From the NCBI GenBank assembly GCA_029262735.1, contig JAJCYY010000090.1, forward strand, positions 40,116-104,115: a DNA stretch of 64,000 bases, written 5' to 3'. The notes beneath the pieces are model-generated. The model worked only from the letters and a program-made list of their open reading frames with translations. It was not told the origin of the DNA and made no database searches. This document shows positions 57,433 to 64,000 of this stretch, piece by piece (position 1 is the stretch's first letter; each line of letters begins with the position of its first letter). This stretch comes from Chloroflexota bacterium (GTDB lineage Bacteria > Chloroflexota > Dehalococcoidia > Lucifugimonadales > Lucifugimonadaceae). A program made the position numbers and the translations under genes.

Positions 57433-58758
57433 TTGACCTTGCTCACATCCGCCAGGCGGCGCACAAAGCGCGTCTACTACGGCTGGTGGGTCTCGATAAC
57501 CGGCGCGTTCAACATGTTGATCAGCTCCGGGCCAACTTTCCAGGCCAGCAGCGTCCTGTTCAGGGCCATCGAGGACGAGTATGGCTGGTCGCGCGCCGCT
57601 ATTACGGGCGTGGCGTCATTCGGCAGGTTCGGTGGCGCCTTGCTGGGACCAATGGAGGGCTGGCTCACAGATAAGTTCGGGTCGGCGAAGATGGTACTGC
57701 TGGGATTCACCATGGGCGGACTCGGCCTCATCTTTTTCGCGCGGGTCGAGTCGATACTCACCTACTACATCGCCTTCTTCATCCTGTCGCTCGGGTTCAG
57801 TATTGGTGGGTTTACGCCCTCGATGGCCGCCGTCAATTCATGGATGCCACACCGCAGGTCCTCTGCGATGTCATTCGTCATTGCGGGCAGTAGCGCGGGC
57901 GGCTTCCTGGTGCCGGCAATCGTCTGGGGCATTCAGACATATGGGTGGCGCGACACGGTCACGGTGATCGGCATCATCACGTTGGCGGCCGGGCCTCTTG
58001 TGGCACGAGTTCTGGCGAAGAAGCTGCCCGACCCTGCTTCGATGAACCGGCTCGTCAGGAGGACGACGCGGAAACGGAAACACGGCGGCCAGCCGGGAGG
58101 TCTTGGACACGACTTCACTCCCAGCGAGGCCCTACGCACCCGGGCGTTCTGGGGCCTGTCTTTCACTCACATGCTGACGAATTTTTCAGTTGGCGCGCTG
58201 AGCGCGCACCTGTTCTTCCAGCTGACGGGCGACAACGGGGTCAATCTTTCTGACCAGGCCGCAGGGTCGATACTGGTGATGCAGACCATCGTGGCCTTTT
58301 CGGCGCAATTGACGGGCGGGGTGATCGGAGATCGGGTCGAAAAGAGGTATGCGATCGCCGTCTTCGCACTGATCCAGGCTGCCGGTCTCGGCGTACTTGC
58401 AATCGCTGGGAATTACCCGATGGCTGTGCTGTTCGCACTTTTATGGGGCATCGGATTTGGTGGCAGGACGCCGATTCTCCACGCGATGCGCGGCGACTAC
58501 TTCGGGAGGAAGCACTACGGCACCATACTGGGCATGTCGGCTTTCCCGATGGCGCTGGGGATGACCATTTCGCCGCTAATTGTCGGATTGGTGTTCGACC
58601 GGCAGGATACGTATGAAACGGTCCTGTTCGTGCTTGCAGGTGCGGCGGTGCTGGCTTCGATGACGATACTGGCTGCGACGAGGCCGAAGCCGCCAGAATC
58701 GAGGCAACGCAAACGGCCAACGACAATTCCGACGGTTGCGGAGCCGGGCCAGGTGTAG
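57433..58758 (+). CDS. MFS transporter, monocarboxylate-porter-like
   Basis: A 441-aa carrier with 12 expected TM segments. It starts at TTG 57433, five bases after GGAG; a TTG at 57394 is also in frame. RVYYGWWVSITGAFNMLISS is the first-helix signature, GPMEGWLTDKFGSAKMVLLG the TM2-TM3 loop, and a basic central loop (RRTTRKRKHGG) separates the halves. It is paralogous to the MFS protein at 14612. Substrates of this group include oxalate, formate and monocarboxylates; this one's is unknown. Confidence 0.87.
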   Translation: MTLLTSARRRTKRVYYGWWVSITGAFNMLISSGPTFQASSVLFRAIEDEYGWSRAAITGVASFGRFGGALLGPMEGWLTDKFGSAKMVLLGFTMGGLGLIFFARVESILTYYIAFFILSLGFSIGGFTPSMAAVNSWMPHRRSSAMSFVIAGSSAGGFLVPAIVWGIQTYGWRDTVTVIGIITLAAGPLVARVLAKKLPDPASMNRLVRRTTRKRKHGGQPGGLGHDFTPSEALRTRAFWGLSFTHMLTNFSVGALSAHLFFQLTGDNGVNLSDQAAGSILVMQTIVAFSAQLTGGVIGDRVEKRYAIAVFALIQAAGLGVLAIAGNYPMAVLFALLWGIGFGGRTPILHAMRGDYFGRKHYGTILGMSAFPMALGMTISPLIVGLVFDRQDTYETVLFVLAGAAVLASMTILAATRPKPPESRQRKRPTTIPTVAEPGQV

Positions 58759-58906
58759 GCCAGGGAATTCCAGGCGGACTGTTGGATCTTGCAACGCTCG
58801 TTTGGGAAACGGCATCTAAGTGCGTGAGGCGCCTTCCGGCAGTGCGAACCGTCCCTCCGCCCTACCGGTTGGCGCCGATTATTTGCTATCTAGCGAAGGA
58901 TGTCCA

Positions 58907-59170
58907 ATGGCACCGTCTGCAAGCAAGGCGAAAAAGTCTAAAAGAACCGGGGATTCCGAATCGCCCGGTTCTAAAAATTCAGACAACACCGCCAACCGAC
59001 CGTGGGCGAAGAGCATCTTTTGGTCTGCGGTCACCATGGCGGTAGTGCTCTTTGCCGCGGTCGCGGTCAATGTCCTGATCGGCCGGGTGATCCACTGGGA
59101 GATCGTCACAGGCCTCGGCATCCTCGGCTTCCTTTTCCTGTCGGTAGGCCGCCGCTACCGCACGATCTAG
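58907..59170 (+). CDS. Small two-TM membrane protein
   Basis: An 87-aa protein from ATG 58907 with AAGGA eight bases upstream. About 38 polar, Lys/Ser-rich residues precede SVTMAVVLFAAVAVNVLI-type hydrophobic helices and GLGILGFLFLSVG; it ends in RRYRTI. A basic disordered tail plus a membrane hairpin suggests a membrane-associated accessory protein. No family recognised. Confidence 0.65.
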   Translation: MAPSASKAKKSKRTGDSESPGSKNSDNTANRPWAKSIFWSAVTMAVVLFAAVAVNVLIGRVIHWEIVTGLGILGFLFLSVGRRYRTI

Positions 59171-59441
59171 CTCAGTCGATGGGCTTGCAACCAGCCCGCC
59201 CTGCTCGTTTTCCTTGCGCGTACGCAATAGCAGCGGCCACGTCTTCGAAATCGTGGTTTCGATGAACTGGTCGTCCAAACGCGTAGTCCAATCCAACTCA
59301 CCTGACTCTCTGTGCGTTAGGGTGCCGCCATGCGCCATCATGCGCGCCGGCAGACGGAACCTGCTATCCCCGGCGCTCGGATAAACCTGAGGGACGCTGC
59401 GCACCGTCGGATAAACCCACTTGCCGACGAGGGACAGGGCT

Positions 59442-60458
59442 ATGACAACACATGAAAACGGAAGCGCCGGGTTAGGTGGACATCATCAGCACCTGGGTGG
59501 CGGTGACGCCCGCGCTCTCAAGATCACTGCCTGGCTGACTGGAATCTACTTTGTTGTCGAGCTAGCGATCGGCATCTGGACAGGCTCGGTGTCAGTACTG
59601 TCCGATGCGATGCACACCTTCTCCGCAGTGGGCGGGATCGTACTCGCCATCATCGCCAGTCGGATTGCGGCACGCCCGGCAGACACGACTAATACGTTTG
59701 GCAGGCGAAGAGCGGAGATCATCGGTGCGCTGCTGAACGGCTTTTTCCTGCTCGGCATGGCTGCACTGGTCATATTCATGGGTTCGATGCGGCTACAGGA
59801 CCCAAAGGAGCTCGAAACAGGACCGATGCTTGGAGCTGCCATCGGAGGCCTGTCGGTCGAGTTCGTCTCTCTGTACCTGTTGTGGAGCGGGCAGAAAGGA
59901 AACCTGAACATCAGAGGTGCCTACTGGCACGTATTGCAGACCTTTGTAGGCAGCCTGATCATCATCGTTGCCGCCGTAGTGATCCAGTTCACGGATTTCC
60001 TGGAGATCGACCCGATACTCGGAATCGCATTCGGCCTGGTGCTGCTGTACGCCTCGTGGGGAATTATCAAGCAGGCGCTGACGGTTCTCATGGAGACGGT
60101 CCCAGACGAGATCGATGTCTCAAACGTTCGCAATCAGTTGCGGCAGATCCCAGGTGTCAAGAACGTTCACCACATCCATGCGTGGTCACTTACCACCGGC
60201 AAGAACAACTTTTCGACGCACGTCCTGGTTGACAGTGACATCGCTTCGCAGAAAGTACTGGAACAGAGCTACGAGGTGATCGAAGCCCACGGTGGAATCG
60301 GATTCGCAACCGTGCAGGTAGAGAACGAATACGTCGATCTCGCCGGTTCCGAGGATATTGACATCACAGGCGAACATAGAGTTTCGGAAACACAGGACCA
60401 GTCCGGTGCCTCCGCAGCACATTCCCGCGAGGATCATGGACCGCGCCCAGACGCGTGA
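59442..60458 (+). CDS. Cation diffusion facilitator with altered transport site
   Basis: CDF/CzcD-type transporter of 338 aa from ATG 59442, with six TM helices and a C-terminal cytosolic domain (VRNQLRQIPGVKNVHHIHAW) typical of the family. It begins with a His-rich GGHHQHLGGGD. In TM2 the sequence is SDAMHTFSAVGG and in TM5 YWHVLQTFVGS, where zinc-transporting CDFs have HxxxD in both. Both His remain but the Asp are Ala and Thr. Metal transport may be lost or changed. The C-terminal tail is long and acidic. No metalloregulator is adjacent. Confidence 0.87.
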   Translation: MTTHENGSAGLGGHHQHLGGGDARALKITAWLTGIYFVVELAIGIWTGSVSVLSDAMHTFSAVGGIVLAIIASRIAARPADTTNTFGRRRAEIIGALLNGFFLLGMAALVIFMGSMRLQDPKELETGPMLGAAIGGLSVEFVSLYLLWSGQKGNLNIRGAYWHVLQTFVGSLIIIVAAVVIQFTDFLEIDPILGIAFGLVLLYASWGIIKQALTVLMETVPDEIDVSNVRNQLRQIPGVKNVHHIHAWSLTTGKNNFSTHVLVDSDIASQKVLEQSYEVIEAHGGIGFATVQVENEYVDLAGSEDIDITGEHRVSETQDQSGASAAHSREDHGPRPDA

Positions 60459-60541
60459 ACGCGCTTGATATAGTCGCTCGCGCGATGTCAGTAAACTGAG
60501 TTAGTGCCCGTTCCCGACACCTCATTTGAAGGAGACGCACC

Positions 60542-60994
60542 GTGCCGAGCATCAACACCGAAATCCAGGTCAACGCCAGTGCTGAAGCGGTGTGGCGGGA
60601 ATTGATGGACTTCGGAAGTTATGCTGACTGGAACCCGCTTGTGCAGTACAACAGTGGCGAGGCACAGGTGGGTCAGCGCCTGGACCTGAAAATCATGCAG
60701 CCAACCGGCGGTTCATTCCCGATCAAACCTAATGTGACTGTGCGAGATGAAAACCAGAAGTTTGAATGGCTGGGAAGTCTGCTGATGCCGGGAATATTCG
60801 ACGGCAGACACACGTTCGAGATAGCGGAGCGTGACGGTGGGGTGCTATTGAAGCACTACGAGAATTTCGGCGGGATTCTGAAGTATCCAATGGGCTGGTT
60901 TGGCGTTTACAGGAAGACAGAGCCCGGTTTCGTGCTGATGAACGAGGCACTGAAGAAGAGGGTTGAGGAGCGAGTTGCCGCGGACGGGGCTTGA
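60542..60994 (+). CDS. SRPBCC/polyketide-cyclase-like lipid-binding protein
   Basis: A 150-aa START/Bet v1-fold protein beginning at GTG 60542, with AAGGAGA nine bases upstream. The IQVNASAEAVWRELMDFGSYADWNPLV block is the SRPBCC N-terminal signature, and HYENFGGILKYPMG plus the C-terminal helix FVLMNEALKKRVEERV close the cavity. It binds a hydrophobic ligand by family analogy; no partner enzyme is adjacent apart from a convergent SRPBCC gene. Confidence 0.85.
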   Translation: MPSINTEIQVNASAEAVWRELMDFGSYADWNPLVQYNSGEAQVGQRLDLKIMQPTGGSFPIKPNVTVRDENQKFEWLGSLLMPGIFDGRHTFEIAERDGGVLLKHYENFGGILKYPMGWFGVYRKTEPGFVLMNEALKKRVEERVAADGA

Positions 60995-61011
60995 CCAATC
61001 GGCTGGCTCTC

Positions 61012-61479
61012 TCAGGCGCTTCTCTGAGATCTTTCGGCTCTGCCGTCTTGCTCTACCCGATTTTTCAATCGGACAAGGTCTTTCGAGATCCTGTTTTGCA
61101 TAGAACGGTTCGTGATCTTTGCAAACAGCTTGAACCAGCGCTTGTATGAGACCTTTACGAACTGCCGGACCGTCGTGACACCCTCCGACTCGAACAGGTG
61201 AAACCTGGTATGCATGATGAAGCCGGTGGATTCGACCCGCATCGAAATCGAGTTGTCTGGCATGAAATTGACGATCTCAGGGTTCGCTTTCAACGTTCGG
61301 GTCGCAGGCTGAGGCATGTCGATTGAACGCAGCCCGAGCTTGATCTCCGAGTCACCGCCGACGCGTTTGCCCGGTCGCAGGCCGCTGACCCACTCCGATA
61401 TCAGGTGGGGCGTTACCAGGAATCGGTAGACCTCGTCTGCCGGGGCCTTGATCTGTATGGTGGCTATGCTGGTTGGCAT
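61012..61479 (-). CDS. SRPBCC-family protein
   Basis: A 155-aa START-like protein, TIQIKAPADEVYRFLVTPHL at the N-terminus and a basic C-terminal helix (RISKDLVRLKNRVEQDGR). It converges with the SRPBCC gene at 60542, ending 17 bases from it, but shows little sequence similarity to it by eye, so the pair looks like independent family members. Function unknown. Confidence 0.8.
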   Translation of the reverse strand: MPTSIATIQIKAPADEVYRFLVTPHLISEWVSGLRPGKRVGGDSEIKLGLRSIDMPQPATRTLKANPEIVNFMPDNSISMRVESTGFIMHTRFHLFESEGVTTVRQFVKVSYKRWFKLFAKITNRSMQNRISKDLVRLKNRVEQDGRAERSQRSA

Positions 61480-61674
61480 GTCACCATGTTCTTCTGGAAC
61501 CCATCGGTGCGACCAACTGGCCGACCAACTGGTGTGATCCGTCCAGTTCGTGCAATTCCGTGGGAGTCAGATTCTGGTGGGTTTTCACTCGCATCTGGTA
61601 CGTTAGGTTCCCGCCAATCAAGTTCAAAACCCGATACCGCAGTGCCGTCCCCGGCACAAATGCCGGAGATAACG

Positions 61675-63345
61675 ATGCGCCCAATCGCAGACGTAGCAGC
61701 CGACCTCGGCCTCAATGTTGACCAGCTTGAGCCGTATGGCAAAGACAAGCTGAAGATTCCTCTAAGCGCATTTCCTACTTCGAACACTTTCAGTGACACC
61801 TCTGGGAACACTGGCGGCGCACCTGCAAAGTTAATAGTAGTCACTGCGATAACGCCCACGCCTGCGGGAGAAGGCAAGTCCACCACTGCGGTTGGCCTCA
61901 CACAGGGACTGGCGAAGATCGGCAAGAAACCGGTGTTGACGATCAGGCAGCCATCGCTGGGACCGGTGTTCGGGCACAAGGGTGGCGGGACAGGCGGCGG
62001 CAAGTCAACGGTGCAACCGGCGGTCGACATTAACCTGCACTTCACCGGCGATTTCCACGCCATCGAATCGGCTCATAACTTCCTGGCTGCGATGACCGAT
62101 AACGCTGCCTACAGAGGGCTGATCGAGGGTTTTGGCCCAACGGGCATCACATGGCGGCGTGTGACCGATGCCGAAGACCGGGCGCTGAGAGATGTTGTGA
62201 CAGGTATTGGCGGCACTACCACAGCCCCGCTACGGGAAACCGGGTTCGATATCTCATCCGCCTCCGAGATTATGGCGATCATGGCCCTGGCGCACGATTA
62301 CGAGGATCTGCGGCTGAGGCTGAGCAGCATCGTCGTCGGTTGGACAAGCGACCGGCTGCCAGTGTGTGCGAGCGAGATTGGCGCTGTCGGCTCGATGATG
62401 GCTCTGCTGCGGGACGCACTGAAGCCAAACCTGTGCCAGACGCTCGAAGGGCAGCCTGCGATCGTCCACATGGGGCCGTTTGGCAACATAGCTCATGGGT
62501 GTAGCTCCATCGTTGCGGACAAACTGGCGGTGAACACTGGTGAATACGTGATAACTGAGGCTGGGTTCGGCGCTGACCTGGGATTCGAGAAGTTCATGGA
62601 CATCAAGGTGCGCCAGGGCGGCCCAAAACCCTCAGCCGCCGTAGTGGTTGCGACTGTGCGAGGCCTGAAGTGGCACGGCGGCGTCGAGCTGAAGCAGATG
62701 GGATCGCCAGATGTTGGTGCTGTGAGACGCGGCGCAGAGAACTTGAAGAACGCCATTCGGATAGTGAACAGGTTCGGGTTACCGGCTGTGGTTGCGATCA
62801 ACCGCTTCCCTGATGATTCACCGGACGAAGTGGCGGCTGTGAAAAAGCTTGCGATGGAGTTCGGCGCGGCTGGCGTCGAGGAGGCTAAGGGCTTCGCGGA
62901 GGGCGGTGCGGGCATGACTGAACTTGCAGAGGCGGTTGTCAGCGCATGCGAATCGGGAGCGGCAGATGTGAAGCTGCTGTACGAGAGCGATGAGCCGTTC
63001 TTCACGAAGGTGGAGCGTATGGCAAAGGAGCTTTACGGAGCAGGAAAGGTCGAGTGGGGACCTATGACTCGAACGACTGCGCGGAGGTTCACGGAGAACG
63101 GCTGGGAGTTTCCGGTGTGCATGGCGAAAACACACCTCTCTGTTTCATCCGATCCGAAACTACGCGGTGCGCCGACCGGTCACACCCTGCCTATCAGGGA
63201 GTTGCGAGTTCTCGCAGGAGCAAGGCAGATAGTGGCGCTGGCTGGCGACATCATCACCCTGCCGGGACTGCCGTCGAACCCGAACGCGCTGGATATCGAC
63301 CTGGACGACGAGTCGGGCGAGATCACGGGAATCCTGAGCACTTAA
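61675..63345 (+). CDS. fhs: Formate-tetrahydrofolate ligase
   Basis: Fhs (556 aa), ATP-dependent formation of 10-formyl-THF, feeding purine and one-carbon metabolism. The P-loop is TPTPAGEGKSTTAVGLTQGL, with RQPSLGPVFGHKGGGTGGGK, TGDFHAIESAHN and AGFGADLGFEKFMDIK in order. The C-terminus ends KLRGAPTGHTLPIRELRV and GEITGIL. ATG 61675 has GGAG seven bases upstream and matches usual family length; ATG 61660 is an alternative, and the further upstream frame only overlaps the SRPBCC gene. Confidence 0.97.
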   Translation: MRPIADVAADLGLNVDQLEPYGKDKLKIPLSAFPTSNTFSDTSGNTGGAPAKLIVVTAITPTPAGEGKSTTAVGLTQGLAKIGKKPVLTIRQPSLGPVFGHKGGGTGGGKSTVQPAVDINLHFTGDFHAIESAHNFLAAMTDNAAYRGLIEGFGPTGITWRRVTDAEDRALRDVVTGIGGTTTAPLRETGFDISSASEIMAIMALAHDYEDLRLRLSSIVVGWTSDRLPVCASEIGAVGSMMALLRDALKPNLCQTLEGQPAIVHMGPFGNIAHGCSSIVADKLAVNTGEYVITEAGFGADLGFEKFMDIKVRQGGPKPSAAVVVATVRGLKWHGGVELKQMGSPDVGAVRRGAENLKNAIRIVNRFGLPAVVAINRFPDDSPDEVAAVKKLAMEFGAAGVEEAKGFAEGGAGMTELAEAVVSACESGAADVKLLYESDEPFFTKVERMAKELYGAGKVEWGPMTRTTARRFTENGWEFPVCMAKTHLSVSSDPKLRGAPTGHTLPIRELRVLAGARQIVALAGDIITLPGLPSNPNALDIDLDDESGEITGILST

Positions 63346-63646
63346 TATCGGCGATTGTCTGATTTGGGGACGATTGGCCGTCGTTAGTTAAGAAATGGCT
63401 GTTGCGGCAAGCACATAACGCGCCAATACTCGGTAGCCGCATATTCAGGGTTGAGAAAGAGTCGGCCATTCGGTGAGCCATCAGGGCTGAGAACGTTTGA
63501 CGCAGGGTTGATCGAGTTATATAGTTCTTTTTGGCCTAGTTTAATTAGAACTATGACCGATCTGCATGGAAGATAAAAAGCGTGTGTTCCTGTATCGTGC
63601 GCCGGTCGCGAAATCAGGACGAACAGAAAACAACGGATAGCGAAAT
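63346..63646. other. Intergenic region with long-armed inverted repeat
   Basis: A 301-bp AT-richer gap. ATAGTTCT (63521-63528) and AGAACTAT (63547-63554) form an 8-bp inverted repeat with an 18-bp AT-rich centre, about 95 bases before the MMPL gene; it could be an operator or hairpin. No gene seen. Confidence 0.4.
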
Positions 63647-64000
63647 ATGTCTTTATCAATCGAGGGAATAGCCGGCTTCAGCGGACGCCGACCGTGGTGG
63701 ACGCTACTCGGATGGGTCGGGGTGCTTGTAATTGCGGCAGCGCTTACGGTCACTCTCGTGCCGGATGCTCTGGACGGTGAGGACGGGGCGACTCAGACGC
63801 TGGAGAATGAGAAGGCCTCCGACCTGATAAATGAACGATTCGGCTCTCTTGATCCGGAGCCTGAGCCGGGTGATGCCGAGCCAACGCGGTTCACTCAGAC
63901 CGAGTTTGTCGTCGTCTCTTCGACCAGCTCGGTTCCCGGTGACCAGGTGTTTGAACAGCGTATCGACGAGTTCAGCGCCGCTCTGGTCGCGGCCCAGGAA
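63647..64000 (+). CDS. MMPL/RND-type transporter, N-terminal fragment
   Basis: The gene starts at ATG 63647 and runs off the window; 118 residues are visible. RRPWWTLLGWVGVLVIAAAL is the first TM helix and the following extracellular region (ENEKASDLINERFG...TEFVVVSSTSSVPGDQ...FEQRIDEFSAAL) is typical of the porter domain of MMPL proteins, which export lipids or other hydrophobic compounds. Confidence 0.8.
   Translation, partial: MSLSIEGIAGFSGRRPWWTLLGWVGVLVIAAALTVTLVPDALDGEDGATQTLENEKASDLINERFGSLDPEPEPGDAEPTRFTQTEFVVVSSTSSVPGDQVFEQRIDEFSAALVAAQE

Noticed and set aside
58979..59404. Minus-strand frame of 141 codons antisense to the small membrane protein
   Set aside because: Its second half is the antisense of the membrane helices and its first half shows no similarity; kept out for lack of evidence.
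61405..61674. 90-codon N-terminal extension of formate-THF ligase
   Set aside because: It overlaps the minus-strand SRPBCC gene and has no counterpart in the family.
1..64000. CRISPR arrays, prophage, integrases or complete insertion sequences
   Set aside because: No regularly spaced direct repeats and no transposase, integrase or phage structural genes were seen on either strand.

Overview
The window is a GC-rich bacterial chromosome segment with dense, mostly single-gene or short-operon layout and no phage, integrase, rRNA, tRNA or CRISPR. The gene mix points to Chloroflexota, most likely the Dehalococcoidia/SAR202 neighbourhood: a flavin monooxygenase, an enolase-superfamily enzyme, a UxuA-like mannonate dehydratase, a two-part sulfopyruvate/phosphonopyruvate decarboxylase, a double-length ThyX, several MFS carriers and many lipoproteins with short lipoboxes. 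The taxonomic call is inference from gene content; no marker gene was aligned.

Layout. 1-8 kb: the 3' part of a Lys/Pro/Ala-rich tail protein, a flavodoxin-flavodoxin-TatD group on the minus strand, mannonate dehydratase, a serine beta-lactamase-like hydrolase and an aldo/keto reductase. 8-16 kb: a 902-residue surface protein, a flavin monooxygenase, the TPP-dependent decarboxylase pair, a small exported protein and an MFS carrier. 16-25.5 kb: aconitase, a TIGR01777 epimerase, the E2 component of a 2-oxoacid dehydrogenase, a large GT-C-like membrane protein and ThyX. 25.5-31.4 kb: a SHOCT protein, an LprG-like lipoprotein plus 14-TM MFS operon, an ECF sigma/anti-sigma pair with a 51-residue zinc ribbon downstream, and a SirB1/transglutaminase-like protein. 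31.5-34.8 kb: a TPP riboswitch with its terminator controlling an ABC importer for a thiamine precursor. 34.7-46.4 kb: an MFS carrier, a scramblase-like protein, DinB, PolX with a coupled unknown gene, SecA, Prs, an enoyl-CoA hydratase, a zinc ribbon and an ArsC/Spx-family gene with an in-frame UGA. 46.4-64 kb: an MFS carrier, IspH, an enolase-superfamily enzyme, a DUF192 lipoprotein, GpmA, a kinase/response-regulator pair, an SDR, a DrrAB-type exporter, an MFS carrier, a CDF transporter, two SRPBCC proteins, formate-THF ligase and the start of an MMPL transporter.

The strongest unusual item is the ArsC/Spx-like gene at 45985-46335. It reads through a UGA exactly where the first cysteine of the CxxC motif should be, and a bacterial-SECIS-like hairpin lies immediately downstream, so it is very likely a selenoprotein that ordinary gene calling truncates. 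Next are the LprG-MFS operon (an arrangement known from mycobacteria), a CDF transporter without its two transport-site aspartates, the TPP-riboswitch operon, and three families of short dispersed palindromic repeats. These repeats fill most intergenic gaps and in two places supply the 3' end of a coding sequence.
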